Below, one piece after another: positions 18,794 to 28,972 of a stretch of DNA of 64,000 bases. The DNA is taken from contig NZ_JAKLTR010000003.1 of assembly GCF_022012415.1 (NCBI RefSeq), forward strand, positions 186,001 through 250,000, in the 5' to 3' direction. Position 1 is the first letter of the stretch; each line of letters begins with the position of its first letter. The translations under genes and the position numbers were made by a program. The notes below the pieces were generated by a model that was given only the letters and a program-made list of their open reading frames with translations, did not search any database and was not told the DNA's origin. Origin of the DNA: Terrimonas ginsenosidimutans. GTDB lineage: Bacteria; Bacteroidota; Bacteroidia; Chitinophagales; Chitinophagaceae.

Positions 18794-21700
18794 GAAAAGA
18801 CTACTGGTTATGTTAATCCTTTTACTGGGATGGGCTGTCGGCTTTGCGCAAACCCGGACCGTAAAGGGAAGGGTAACTGATGACACTGGCCAGCCTGTTT
18901 CCGGTGTGAACGTGACGGTGAAATCCACGAAGGTTGCCACACAAACAGGGAATGCCGGCGAATACACCATCCAGGTGCCGCAAGGCGCTAAAGAAGACCT
19001 CACTTTTTCAGCGATTGGCTATGGCACCATTACGCTGGTTGCCGCGACTGATGTGCTTGACGCAAAGATCGAAAAGGTGGTAAGCTCTATGGAGGATGTG
19101 GTGGTAGTCGGTTATCAGACCATGAAACGTAAAGAACTGACGGGTGCAGTATCTTCTGTGAGTGCGAAAGACATCAGGGATATTCCGCTGAACTCGGCTG
19201 CTGAAGCACTGACCGGCCGTCTTGCCGGTGTATTGGTGCAAAGTACAGAAGGAAGCCCGGGCGCGGAAGTTACGATCAAGATCCGCGGTGGTGGTTCTAT
19301 ATCCGGCGATAACTCTCCGATCTATATCGTCGATGGGATCCAGGTAGAGAACGCTCTTTCCTTCCTTGCTCCTTCAGAGATCGAATCTGTTGACGTCTTA
19401 AAAGACGCCGCTTCCACCGCGATCTATGGTGCAAGAGGTGCAAATGGTGTGGTGATCATTACTACGAAAGGGGGCCGTGAAATGAAAACACGCGTTTCCT
19501 ATGATATGTTCTATGGTATCCGCAACATCGCGAACAAACTGGATGTAATGAAGCCTTATGACTTCGTTCAATACCAGTACCAGATCTATAATTTTAACAC
19601 TGACCAGGAAACAAAGAACAGCTTCCGCGATCGCTATGGCCGTTGGGAAGACCTGGATATTTATAAGAACATGCCATTTGTTGACTGGCAGGATGAAGTG
19701 TTTGGCCGTAATGCGGGAACCTTTACCCAGTCGATCAACGTAACAGGTGGTACAAAAGCAACTACGTTCAACCTCAGCGTAAGCAATACGAATGAGAATG
19801 GTGTAATGCTGGAATCCGGTTTCCGCCGTACGATGGTGTCTTTCAAGTTTGATCATAAACTTTCTGAAAAAGTACGTTTTGGTTTCAACGCCCGTTATGG
19901 TGATCAGCGTACGCAGGGTGCGGGTACTTCCAACACAGGTACGCAGGGCAATAACCGTTTGAGGAACTCTGTTCGTTATAAACCATTTATTGGTGGTTCT
20001 GATATCGTTGATGAATTTGATCCGGAATACGCGTTGCTCACCAACCTTACCAGTCCTGTATTGCTGGCATATGCGGAAGAAAGATTCAACTACAGAAAAG
20101 ATCTTCTGTTAAATGGTTATGCAAGCTATACTCCGATCAAAGGATTGACCATAAAATCTGTTGCGGGGTTGACGCCTTCCAATAACAAACTTACCCAGTT
20201 CAGCAGTTCAATCACCGGTGTTGCCCGTCAGAATGCAGGCATGCCAGTGGTGACACTGGGAAGAGGTGAAGCCATGGCGATCACGAATTCAAACACGATC
20301 GCTTACAGCAGAACGATTGCGAAAGATCATAAGCTGGATCTGCTGGCTGGCCAGGAGATCTACCAGACAAGAGCGTCAGCAATGAGTGCTACGGTGAAAT
20401 GGTTGCCTGTTGATATCACTGCAAAAGAAGCTTACGCCGGTATCCAGAAAGCAACACCACCGGCAGGTGCGATCCAGGATCCTCCAACATCCTCTGAAAC
20501 AGTTCAGCGCCTGTTGTCCTTTTTTGGTCGTGCGAACTATTCATACCAGGGCAAATATCTTGCTACCTTCACTTTCCGCCGGGATGGTTCTACCCTTTTC
20601 TCTCCGGAGAACAGATACGGTAACTTCCCTTCAATGGCGCTTGCCTGGAGAGCTTCACAGGAGAAATTCCTTGAGCCATTCCTTGATAAAGCAGGTATCA
20701 CGGATATGAAGGTCCGTTTCAGTATAGGTACTGTTGGTAACAACCGTATTGGTACCGATCTGTATAAAACAATGTTCAATACCAGCCAGTCGAGCTATGC
20801 ATTCATCGAAGCTGTAACGCCTGGTTTTGCGCCACTGTCTTATGCCAATCCGAACATTAAATGGGAAACAACGATCTCCCGTAACCTCGGTTTTGATCTT
20901 ACCTTCCTGAACAATCGTCTTACAGCTTCAGTTGATCTTTATTCGAACAATACAAAAGATCTGCTGCTTGAAGCGGTGGTTCCTTCAACAACCGGTTATA
21001 CGATCCAGCAACAGAACATTGGTAAAACACAGAATAGAGGTATTGAAGTTCAGCTTGCAGGTACGATCATCAATAATAAAAATTTCACCTGGAGTGCAAA
21101 CCTGAACCTTGCCGCGAACCGCAACAAGATCATTGATCTTGGTTTCGATCCTTCCGGTCAGCCGAAGAAAGCATACACAGTTTCTTCAGGCTGGATCACG
21201 AGTTCAACCTGGGATTTCCTTGTTGAAACAGGAAAACCGCTGGGTCAGTACTATGGCTATGTAACGGATGGTTATTATAAGCTGGAAGACTTCGACTACA
21301 ATGCCACTACACAGGCATATACGCTGAAAGCCGGGATCGCCAATAATCGTACAGCCTTGGGCAACCGTGAGCCGCAGCCGGGTGATCTGAAATTCAAAAA
21401 ACTCTCTTCAAAGGCGAGCATGCTGATCGATGAAGAGGATAAAACAGTGATCGGTAATGCACAGCCAAAACTGATCGGCGGATTTAACCAGCAGTTCACC
21501 TACAAAAGTTTTGACCTGAGCGTGTTCATGAACTGGGCTATTGGTGGTGAGGTTTACAATGCAAACCGTATTGAATACACTACCCAGTATCTCTACCGTG
21601 ATAATAATATGCTGGCGATCATGAACGATCGCTGGAAATGGTATAATGAAAGCGGTCAGCTGGTAAGAGATCCGGCACAGCTTGCGGAAATGAATAAGGA

Positions 21701-22007
21701 CACGAAATACTGGACTCCTTCTGCAGGTCAGTATGCTCCTCATTCATTTGCGATCGAAGACGGATCATTCCTGCGTCTGAGCAACATAACATTGGGGTAC
21801 TCGCTGCCTGACCGCATTTTGCGCAGCACTAAATTCATCACCCGTGTTCGTGTGTATGCAACAGTGAACAACCTGCATACATTCACGAAATACACAGGAT
21901 TTGATCCTGAGGCGAACACACGTCGTAATCCGTTAACGCCTTCTGTTGATTACTCGGCTTATCCACGCAGCCGTTTCTATGTGGGTGGCATCAATGTTAC
22001 TTTTTAA
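18792..22007 (+). CDS. SusC/RagA-family TonB-linked outer-membrane transporter (susC1)
   Basis: The 1071-residue outer-membrane protein imports oligosaccharides using TonB energy. A signal peptide (1-19, ending GFAQ) is followed by a carboxypeptidase-regulatory-like domain (about 22-105) and a TonB-box-like DVVVVGYQTMKRKELTG. Next come a plug domain with the SusC signature (IYIVDGIQ, VDVLKDAASTAIYGARGANG) and a C-terminal 22-strand barrel ending in FYVGGINVTF. It has no STN domain, so it is not wired to a FecR circuit, unlike susC2 in this window. It starts the first pectin locus and is coupled to susD1 20 bases later. Confidence 0.96.
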   Translation: MKRLLVMLILLLGWAVGFAQTRTVKGRVTDDTGQPVSGVNVTVKSTKVATQTGNAGEYTIQVPQGAKEDLTFSAIGYGTITLVAATDVLDAKIEKVVSSMEDVVVVGYQTMKRKELTGAVSSVSAKDIRDIPLNSAAEALTGRLAGVLVQSTEGSPGAEVTIKIRGGGSISGDNSPIYIVDGIQVENALSFLAPSEIESVDVLKDAASTAIYGARGANGVVIITTKGGREMKTRVSYDMFYGIRNIANKLDVMKPYDFVQYQYQIYNFNTDQETKNSFRDRYGRWEDLDIYKNMPFVDWQDEVFGRNAGTFTQSINVTGGTKATTFNLSVSNTNENGVMLESGFRRTMVSFKFDHKLSEKVRFGFNARYGDQRTQGAGTSNTGTQGNNRLRNSVRYKPFIGGSDIVDEFDPEYALLTNLTSPVLLAYAEERFNYRKDLLLNGYASYTPIKGLTIKSVAGLTPSNNKLTQFSSSITGVARQNAGMPVVTLGRGEAMAITNSNTIAYSRTIAKDHKLDLLAGQEIYQTRASAMSATVKWLPVDITAKEAYAGIQKATPPAGAIQDPPTSSETVQRLLSFFGRANYSYQGKYLATFTFRRDGSTLFSPENRYGNFPSMALAWRASQEKFLEPFLDKAGITDMKVRFSIGTVGNNRIGTDLYKTMFNTSQSSYAFIEAVTPGFAPLSYANPNIKWETTISRNLGFDLTFLNNRLTASVDLYSNNTKDLLLEAVVPSTTGYTIQQQNIGKTQNRGIEVQLAGTIINNKNFTWSANLNLAANRNKIIDLGFDPSGQPKKAYTVSSGWITSSTWDFLVETGKPLGQYYGYVTDGYYKLEDFDYNATTQAYTLKAGIANNRTALGNREPQPGDLKFKKLSSKASMLIDEEDKTVIGNAQPKLIGGFNQQFTYKSFDLSVFMNWAIGGEVYNANRIEYTTQYLYRDNNMLAIMNDRWKWYNESGQLVRDPAQLAEMNKDTKYWTPSAGQYAPHSFAIEDGSFLRLSNITLGYSLPDRILRSTKFITRVRVYATVNNLHTFTKYTGFDPEANTRRNPLTPSVDYSAYPRSRFYVGGINVTF

Positions 22008-22027
22008 AAACTGCTAATTCAAGCTAT

Positions 22028-23863
22028 ATGAAGAAGTCATCACAAATAATCATAGCTGCTGTTGTAGTGAGCGGCAGTTTTGCATCCTGTAAAAAATACC
22101 TGGAGGTGGAAACGCCATCCACTATTTCTCAGGAAGCCGTATTCAATAGTGTATCTTATACAAACTCAGCCGTAACCGGCGTATATGCAATGCTGGTAGG
22201 TGATAACGGATATGGGAACCGGATCTCCTGCCTTTATCCTCAGACAGCAGACGATTTCAAAACTTCGGGAAGTTACAGTCCGCTGGACAGACGTGGCATC
22301 AGCATGTATGGTGCAAGTTCAGGTAATACAGAGCTGCTGAACCCGTTCCGCCAGTTCTATCGCGGGATTGAGCGTGCGAATATCTGTATCAAATATATTC
22401 CCGCCTCTGCTCTTTACAGCAGTGGTTCAGCGGATCAGCAGAAAACACTTCGCCGTTTGTATGGTGAAGCGCTGACGCTTCGCGCACAGTTTTACTATGA
22501 ACTGATCCGCAACTGGGGCGATCTTCCTTTTCACCAGGTGCCGGCGGCAGATCTGCAGGATCCTTACCTGCCGAAAACGGATCGTGATACCATCTATAAT
22601 CATATCATCGAAGATCTTCGTATCGCAGGCGAACTTGTTCCATGGCGTACAGAATTCAGTGAGGGGGCGCGGATCACTAAAGGCGCGGTGAAAGCACTTC
22701 GTGCAAGGATCGCATTGGCCCGCGGCGGTTATTCTCTCCGTACTGCGGAAAGCAAATACGGACAGATCATGGCAAGACCGGATGATTACAAAACATTCTA
22801 CCAGATCGCTTATGATGAAACAAAGGAATTACTGGCTCATCGCGAACAGCATACGCTGAATCCCACTTATGAAGATATTTTCCTTACCATCAATTCCGGC
22901 AACCGCAAGGATGCGGCAAACGAGCTGATGTTCGAGATCGGCGCCTTCGGCAGCAATGCCAGCACCGATACTAAACTGGGATACTACAATGGTCTTCGTC
23001 ATAATGGAACTTCACGCTATGGAGCAGGCGGCGGTGGCATCAATGCGATCGCAACCTATTTCTATGAATTTGATTCGATCGGTGACTGCCGTCGTGATGT
23101 AACGATCAACAGCTATGAGATCGATGCAAACAGCAAAAAACTGCTAAATGCCGCAAACAACATGACTGACGGCAAATACCGGCGTTCATGGACAACGAAC
23201 TGGGGAACCACTGCTCAAACGTATGGTGTGAACTGGCCGGTGATCCGTTTTGCGGATGTATTGCTGATGTTTGCAGAAGCCGATAACGAATTGAAGAATG
23301 CGCCTTCCGCAGAAGCGATCAGCGCATTCGAAGAAGTAAGAAGACGTGCATTTAAAGGATACGAGACCCGCATGGGTACAACGCCAACAGATAAAGATGG
23401 CTTCTTCAAAGCGATCACGCAGGAGCGTTTGCTGGAGTTTGGTGGCGAAGGTATCCGTAAGTACGACTTGATCCGCTGGAATCTCATCAACGCAAAATTT
23501 GAAGAAACACGCGTTAAACTCCGCCAGTTCATGAACGGCGAAGGCCGTTATGCAAACCTTCCCTTGTACGTGTACACAAAGGCAGCGGATTATAATATCA
23601 TTGCCAGCGTACAGGAAGTGGCAACACTGGATGTCTATGGTGGCGCCCCTTCAAAAGTGTTCTTCGAACCAGGCCTGGGCAGCACATCTGCTCCATCGGG
23701 ATATACGGTCAAGAACTGGAGACGTTCTGTGACGGAAGATGGCATTACCGGTCTTCAAAGCGGGTTTGCTTCATACTTCAAGCCCAGTTCCCGCGAGCTG
23801 TTCCCTTTGCATTCTGATATCATCAACGAGAACTTCAGGCTTAAACAAGATTACGGCTACTAA
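22028..23863 (+). CDS. SusD/RagB-family surface glycan-binding lipoprotein (susD1)
   Basis: The 611-residue partner of susC1 has a lipobox (FASC, C21) and a SusD N-terminal helical pattern (KKYLEVETPSTIS, then TLRAQFYYELIRNWGDLPF). The RagB domain carries ADVLLMFAEADNEL and EVRRRAFKG. It should sit as a lid on the SusC1 barrel and bind the incoming oligosaccharide. An ERLLEFGGEGIRKYDLIRWN motif marks the conserved C-terminal helix. Confidence 0.95.
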   Translation: MKKSSQIIIAAVVVSGSFASCKKYLEVETPSTISQEAVFNSVSYTNSAVTGVYAMLVGDNGYGNRISCLYPQTADDFKTSGSYSPLDRRGISMYGASSGNTELLNPFRQFYRGIERANICIKYIPASALYSSGSADQQKTLRRLYGEALTLRAQFYYELIRNWGDLPFHQVPAADLQDPYLPKTDRDTIYNHIIEDLRIAGELVPWRTEFSEGARITKGAVKALRARIALARGGYSLRTAESKYGQIMARPDDYKTFYQIAYDETKELLAHREQHTLNPTYEDIFLTINSGNRKDAANELMFEIGAFGSNASTDTKLGYYNGLRHNGTSRYGAGGGGINAIATYFYEFDSIGDCRRDVTINSYEIDANSKKLLNAANNMTDGKYRRSWTTNWGTTAQTYGVNWPVIRFADVLLMFAEADNELKNAPSAEAISAFEEVRRRAFKGYETRMGTTPTDKDGFFKAITQERLLEFGGEGIRKYDLIRWNLINAKFEETRVKLRQFMNGEGRYANLPLYVYTKAADYNIIASVQEVATLDVYGGAPSKVFFEPGLGSTSAPSGYTVKNWRRSVTEDGITGLQSGFASYFKPSSRELFPLHSDIINENFRLKQDYGY

Positions 23864-23893
23864 ACCACTCGATCGCATCCAAAAAAGAATTTC

Positions 23894-25483
23894 ATGAAAA
23901 AGACACTTCTTCATAAATCAATCACCGGGATCTTGCTGACGGGTATACTGTTTGCAAGCTGTAAAAAGGATGAAAACCTTGCTCCCATGAGGCAGTTCAT
24001 GCCTTCGGGCGAGATAGGTTCTTCTTCCGGTGAATCTACTGTAAAGCTGACCTGGAAGGCTGCGATCAATGCAGCCCCAAAAACGAAATACAAAGTGATC
24101 GTTTCCCGCGATACCTTATTTACAAACGGTCCAGAGTTTACGTATACCACCGACACAAGCGGTATCACACTGACGGATGTTGACCTGCTTGTCCGCACAA
24201 CATACTATGCCCGCGTGCAAACTTTGTCCGCCGACAGTACGCTGAATTCAAACTGGCTGCGCAGCGGTAAATTCGGTATCCTTGGCGAGCAGATCTTCCA
24301 GCCGCTGACAAGCAACGATATCACGGATATTGCTGTTCAGCTGAAATGGAAACAGCAGGCTGATCTGACCCGCATCGTCATCGTTCCGGTTGGCGGCGGC
24401 ACAGCGATCAGTGTGAATCTTGCTGCGGGAGACATTGCCGCAGCGCAAAAGATCGTCAGCGGATTAACAGGCAATAAAGAGTACATCGCCGAGATCTTCA
24501 AGGGAACATTGTCAAAAGGTTTGGTGAACTTCACCACCAAGCCAGCCCTGACAGGTTCCAATATCATCGATCTTCGCGGGATCACCGATCGTCCTTCAGT
24601 ATTGACAGATACGTTGCCGCTGATCGCTGATGGAAGTACGGTAATATTAAAAAGGGGATATACATACCCTGTTTCCGCTGCATTCAGTTTGAGCAAGGCT
24701 GTAACAATAGTAAGCGGATATGATTTCTCCAATGAACTGGCGGTCATCGATATGATCAGCAATTTCAACGTTGCGGCGGGCAGTACGATCAGTCAGCTTA
24801 GTTTCAAGGATGTATTCATCAAAGGCAACAGCTATAGCGGCGGATATATTTTTAATGTGAGCAATGCCTGCTCTATCGGCAGAATGAGTTTTGAAGGTGT
24901 CCGGACTGGGATCTTCCGCGGAATGGTCAGGCTTCAAAGCGCAGCGATCAATATCACCGACTTTTTGATCGACAATTCTATCATTGATAGTGTAGGAAAT
25001 TATGGTATTGTCAGTGTTGACAATGTGCTTTGTAAGATAGAGAACATTGCTATTAAGAATAGCACCATTTTCAGGACTGAAAAAATGGTCACGAGCCGTC
25101 AGAATTCGACCTCCTGTCTGATCGAAAATTGTACGATCAACCAGGGCCCGCTCGGAGGTAACTATCTCGTCGATTACAGCACCAGCGGAACCAACAATGT
25201 AACCAATGGTGTCATTGTAAGGAATACCATCATGGGCATTGGAAAAAGCAATGCAGGGAATACCAGCCCAAGAGGTGTTCGTGCAAGTGCTACCACGACC
25301 ATTTCTTCCAGCAATGTCTACGCCACATCGGACTATGTGAATGCATCAAACCCTCTTCCTACGGTTATTGCTTATGCAGGTCTTTCTACCGCACTTTGGT
25401 TGGATCCGTTAAATGGGGATTTCAAGATAAAGGATAATACGTTTGCGGGAGCGACGAGCGCGGGAGATCCGAGATGGAGGTAA
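23894..25483 (+). CDS. Surface lipoprotein with Fn3-like N-terminus and beta-helix (DUF4957/DUF5123-like), likely glycan-binding
   Basis: The 529-residue product has a lipobox (FASC, C23) and two fibronectin-type III-like strand sets (about 40-220, STVKLTWKAAINAAPKTKYK and similar). A right-handed beta-helix-like domain follows with regularly spaced NSTIF/NCTIN/NTIMG turns (about 300-500). Proteins of this layout lie third in pectin loci after SusD, where they are thought to be surface glycan-binding proteins. No catalytic residues of PL or GH28 families are visible. It probably helps susD1 capture pectin. Confidence 0.8.
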   Translation: MKKTLLHKSITGILLTGILFASCKKDENLAPMRQFMPSGEIGSSSGESTVKLTWKAAINAAPKTKYKVIVSRDTLFTNGPEFTYTTDTSGITLTDVDLLVRTTYYARVQTLSADSTLNSNWLRSGKFGILGEQIFQPLTSNDITDIAVQLKWKQQADLTRIVIVPVGGGTAISVNLAAGDIAAAQKIVSGLTGNKEYIAEIFKGTLSKGLVNFTTKPALTGSNIIDLRGITDRPSVLTDTLPLIADGSTVILKRGYTYPVSAAFSLSKAVTIVSGYDFSNELAVIDMISNFNVAAGSTISQLSFKDVFIKGNSYSGGYIFNVSNACSIGRMSFEGVRTGIFRGMVRLQSAAINITDFLIDNSIIDSVGNYGIVSVDNVLCKIENIAIKNSTIFRTEKMVTSRQNSTSCLIENCTINQGPLGGNYLVDYSTSGTNNVTNGVIVRNTIMGIGKSNAGNTSPRGVRASATTTISSSNVYATSDYVNASNPLPTVIAYAGLSTALWLDPLNGDFKIKDNTFAGATSAGDPRWR

Positions 25484-25490
25484 GGTTCGT

Positions 25491-25622
25491 TGACCGTTGA
25501 CCGTTGACCGTTGAAAGAATCGCAGTAAAGTAGTTCATTTTTGAGTAGATTTTTTAATAGTCGCTGACTTTATAAGCCCTGTTCGCTGAATCCCGGGCAA
25601 CGGACAACGGGCAACGGTCAAC
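25491..25622. repeat. Third heptamer-array palindrome
   Basis: GTTGACC words follow the stop of the surface lipoprotein, and inverted CAACGG words end near 25622. It is the same family as 6059-6271. Confidence 0.7.
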
Positions 25623-25652
25623 GATTTCCCCTGGGATTGCTTGTATACTTCG

Positions 25653-25683
25653 TAGTTGGCTGCTCCATCTGGTCAGCCAACTA
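25653..25683. promoter_or_regulatory. Inverted repeat upstream of pectate lyase gene
   Basis: TAGTTGGCTG at 25653-25662 pairs perfectly with CAGCCAACTA at 25674-25683, 60 bases upstream of the PL1 start. No T-run follows, so it may be a leader structure or protein-binding site rather than a terminator. A GGGAACGTCT just downstream (25694) weakly resembles the operator family. Confidence 0.45.
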
Positions 25684-25743
25684 CTTTCATTATGGGAACG
25701 TCTATTTTGTTGAATAAGCAGTAATTCTTTAAAAAAAGAACCT

Positions 25744-27156
25744 ATGATTGTTTTTCGAGCAGGAAAATTAATTGCCTCGGTTGTTATTTTGATGATGGGT
25801 CTGAAAGCAGGCGCGCAAGTAGTATCGTTTCCCGGTGCAGAAGGGTTTGGAAAGTACACAACTGGTGGAAGAGGTGGCCGGGTTTATGTGGTGAGCAATC
25901 TAGAAGATGATGGAGAAGGTAGTTTACGGCAAGCTGTTGAAGCGAAGCATCCGAGGATCGTGGTGTTTGCGGTCTCCGGAACAATACATTTGAAATCCCG
26001 GCTGCTGATCGCAAAGAATGTTACCATTGCCGGGCAAACCGCTCCGGAAGATGGGATCTGTATTGCCGACCACCCCGTGAGCCTCAACGGAGATAATATT
26101 ATCGTCCGGTATCTGCGTTTCAGGATGGGAGACCGTTACCAGAATAAGGGAATGATAGATGGAGCCGGAGCTGATGATGCCTTCGGAGGTAACCGAAAAA
26201 AAAATATTGTGATAGATCATTGCAGTATCAGTTGGAGCACCGATGAAGTGTTTTCTGTTTATGGCGGCGACAGTACCACCCTTCAATGGAATATCATCAG
26301 TGAGCCCCTGAATTATTCCTATCACTTCGAAACCGGGGATAAAGATTTTGAACATCATGGCTATGGTGGGATCTGGGGTGGACGGCATTTGTCTGCCCAT
26401 CATAACCTGCTGGCACATTGCGTAAGCAGGAACCCTCGCTTTAATGGTGTACGAACAAAAGAAGATGCAGAACGGGTGGACTACCGCAATAATGTGATCT
26501 ATAACTGGGGACATAATAACGTGTATGGAGGAGAAGGCGGCCAGTATAATCTCGTGAATAACTATTACAAGTATGGCCCCGCTACCAGCAAATCTGTTCA
26601 AAGCAGGATCGTAAATCCATCAAGACAGGAAAAGCCTTTTATTGATTTCGGACAGTTTTATGTGAACGGGAACTATGTCGATGGGGCCAAAGATGTTTCT
26701 GCAAATAATCTGCTTGGTGTGCATATGGGCAAAGGGTTTGAACAAGAAAAAGGGAAGGCTGTGGTGTCTACATCATTTGAAAGCATAGAAATTCCCGGGC
26801 AGTCAGCTAAGGAAGCGTATGAGTGTATCCTGCAATGCGCCGGGGCCAGTTTTCCGGTGAGAGATACATTGGATGCGCGGATCATCAATGATGTAAAGAA
26901 CAGAACAGGAAGAATGATCGACGTGCAGGGAGGCTATCCGCATGGAACACCATACGAGCAAACCATATCCGCGTGGCCGGCACTGAAAGAAGCGAAAGGC
27001 CCTCTTGATTCAGACAATGATGGCATGCCCGATGAGTGGGAAAAAAAGAATGGCCTCAATCCAAAGGATCCAACTGATGCTACCGGGTTTACCCTGAACA
27101 AACAGTATACAAATATTGAGGTGTATATTAACAGTCTTGTTGCATCTGTTAAATAA
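25744..27156 (+). CDS. Pectate lyase, polysaccharide lyase family 1
   Basis: The 470-residue protein should cleave polygalacturonate by beta-elimination. A signal peptide (1-24, ending AGAQ) precedes the PL1 parallel beta-helix with FPGAEGFGKYTTGGRGG at its start, then KNIVIDHCSISWSTDEVF (calcium-coordinating aspartates) and SRNPRFNG (catalytic-arginine region). The last 49 residues begin with a calcium-type D-x-D-x-D-G motif (DSDNDGMPDEWE, from residue 422), as in thrombospondin type 3-like extensions. It lies 260 bases after the surface lipoprotein and is followed by CE12 and CE8 genes. Confidence 0.93.
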   Translation: MIVFRAGKLIASVVILMMGLKAGAQVVSFPGAEGFGKYTTGGRGGRVYVVSNLEDDGEGSLRQAVEAKHPRIVVFAVSGTIHLKSRLLIAKNVTIAGQTAPEDGICIADHPVSLNGDNIIVRYLRFRMGDRYQNKGMIDGAGADDAFGGNRKKNIVIDHCSISWSTDEVFSVYGGDSTTLQWNIISEPLNYSYHFETGDKDFEHHGYGGIWGGRHLSAHHNLLAHCVSRNPRFNGVRTKEDAERVDYRNNVIYNWGHNNVYGGEGGQYNLVNNYYKYGPATSKSVQSRIVNPSRQEKPFIDFGQFYVNGNYVDGAKDVSANNLLGVHMGKGFEQEKGKAVVSTSFESIEIPGQSAKEAYECILQCAGASFPVRDTLDARIINDVKNRTGRMIDVQGGYPHGTPYEQTISAWPALKEAKGPLDSDNDGMPDEWEKKNGLNPKDPTDATGFTLNKQYTNIEVYINSLVASVK

Positions 27157-27191
27157 GCCGATCGCAACCCGTACAAAAATCAACCTTCATC

Positions 27192-27938
27192 ATGAAACGA
27201 ATATTGTTCTGCCTTCCGGTTCTTCTTTTCTTGTCATTCAATAAACCAGTAAAGAAAATAAAGATCTGGCTGATCGGAGATTCGACCATGGCACCGAAGC
27301 AAACAAGAGCTTACCCGGAACATGGCTGGGGAATGCCATTTGTGTATTTCTGGGATTCAACGGTAACAGTTGATAACCGGGCTTTGAATGGGAGAAGTAC
27401 CCGGACGTTCATTGAAGAAAAAAGATGGGAACCGGTGATGAAGGACCTTGCCGAAGGAGACTACGTTTTCATCCAGTTTGGCCATAATGATGAAGTGCCG
27501 ACCAAAAAAAGTTACGTTCCGGAGAACGATTACCGGAATTATCTCGTCAATTATATTGCTGATACCCGCAGTAAAAAAGCAATTCCTATACTGATCACCC
27601 CGGTTGCACGGCGCAGTTTTGATAGTACAGGACATGTTAAAGGAACGCATGAGGTCTATTCCAGGATCGTGAGAGAAGTGGCGAAAGAGGCAAAGGTGAC
27701 GCTGATCGATCTGGATGTGAAAAGCCAGGCATTGTTGCAACAAATGGGAGTAGAGGGATCGGTTTATTTATATAACCATCTTACACCGGGCGAACATCCG
27801 AACTATCCCGATGGCGTGAAAGATAATACACACTTCAGCGAGTTCGGTGCCAGAAGAATGGCTGAATTGGTCTTGGAAGATATCCGCAAGGCTGAACCGC
27901 AGCTCGCGGAAAGGATCATTAAACCTGTAAAGAAATAA
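27192..27938 (+). CDS. Rhamnogalacturonan acetylesterase-like SGNH hydrolase (CE12)
   Basis: The 248-residue enzyme should remove acetyl groups from pectin. The SGNH blocks are GDST (nucleophile S31), the oxyanion glycine of NGRSTRTF, GHND (N99), and D211-x-x-H214 in KDNTHFSE. A hydrophobic leader is present (1-17). Block spacing and QFGHND fit the CE12 family. It lies between PL1 and CE8. Confidence 0.92.
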   Translation: MKRILFCLPVLLFLSFNKPVKKIKIWLIGDSTMAPKQTRAYPEHGWGMPFVYFWDSTVTVDNRALNGRSTRTFIEEKRWEPVMKDLAEGDYVFIQFGHNDEVPTKKSYVPENDYRNYLVNYIADTRSKKAIPILITPVARRSFDSTGHVKGTHEVYSRIVREVAKEAKVTLIDLDVKSQALLQQMGVEGSVYLYNHLTPGEHPNYPDGVKDNTHFSEFGARRMAELVLEDIRKAEPQLAERIIKPVKK

Positions 27939-27946
27939 ATTCCTTT

Positions 27947-28942
27947 ATGCATTCGCTCAACAAAAACGTTTTCTTTAGCATTGCCTTCCTGCTGGCTGCT
28001 CTGATTTCTTTTTCGCAGCAAACATATCCCACTAAGCTGACCGTTGCTAAAGACGGGTCCGGCGACTACAAAACGATCCAGGAAGCGATCAATGCGGTGC
28101 GGGCATATTCGCCGGAGCCGATCTCCATTTTTATTAAGAATGGCGTATATGAAGAGAAGCTGGTGATCCCTTCATGGGTAGGAAATATTACTCTCAAAGG
28201 AGAAAGCCGCGATCAGACCATTATCTCCAATGCTGATTACTCCGGTAAGTTTGTAGCAAAAGGTGCGGATACCGTCACCAACAAAACCAAATTCGGCACA
28301 TTTAACTCGTATACCGTCTGGGTGCAGGGGAATGATGTGGTGATCGAGAATCTGACGATCAGGAATACAGCTGGCAGGGTAGGACAGGGTGTTGCATTGC
28401 ACGTGGATGGTGACCGGTTTACGATCCGTGATTGCAATCTCTCCGGCAACCAGGATACTTTGCTGACCGCAGGTGACAGTAGCCGCCAGTACTATGAAAA
28501 TTGCCTGATCGAAGGAACAACAGATTTTATCTTCGGCCCGGCGACAGCTGTGTTCAAAAGCTGTACGATCAGAAGTCTCACGAATTCCTATATCACTGCG
28601 GCATCAACACCGAAATGGAAATCATTTGGCTATGTGTTTATCGATTGTAAGATCACGGCTAATGACGAAGCTCAGAAAGTTTTTCTCGGAAGACCATGGC
28701 GCGCAAATGCAAGGACTGTCTTCATCAATTGTGAATTGGGCAAGCATATCCGCCCGGAAGGCTGGGATAACTGGCGCAATCCGGAAAATGAAAAAACTGC
28801 TTTTTATGCGGAATACAATTCTAAAGGTGAAGGAGCGGCGCCCGATAAACGTGTTGCCTGGAGCAAACAGTTGACAAAGAAAGAGGCAAAACATTATACG
28901 CTGGAAAATATCTTTGCGGGGACTACACCGTGGAAACCGTAA
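27947..28942 (+). CDS. Pectin methylesterase (carbohydrate esterase family 8)
   Basis: The 331-residue protein demethylates homogalacturonan before lyase and GH28 attack. The signal peptide (1-23) ends at FSQQ. The beta-helix carries all CE8 catalytic elements: GNQDTLL (D170), TDFIFGPATAVF (D193) and LGRPW (R249, W251). It starts eight bases after the CE12 stop and is co-transcribed with it. The following tandem repeat array separates it from the next esterase. Confidence 0.95.
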   Translation: MHSLNKNVFFSIAFLLAALISFSQQTYPTKLTVAKDGSGDYKTIQEAINAVRAYSPEPISIFIKNGVYEEKLVIPSWVGNITLKGESRDQTIISNADYSGKFVAKGADTVTNKTKFGTFNSYTVWVQGNDVVIENLTIRNTAGRVGQGVALHVDGDRFTIRDCNLSGNQDTLLTAGDSSRQYYENCLIEGTTDFIFGPATAVFKSCTIRSLTNSYITAASTPKWKSFGYVFIDCKITANDEAQKVFLGRPWRANARTVFINCELGKHIRPEGWDNWRNPENEKTAFYAEYNSKGEGAAPDKRVAWSKQLTKKEAKHYTLENIFAGTTPWKP

Positions 28943-28972
28943 AATGCACTGCGTAGTAAGTATCGCAAAGGA

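Noticed and set aside
18629-18880. 83-codon frame upstream of susC1
   Set aside because: It overlaps the susC1 start in another frame and occupies the regulatory region.
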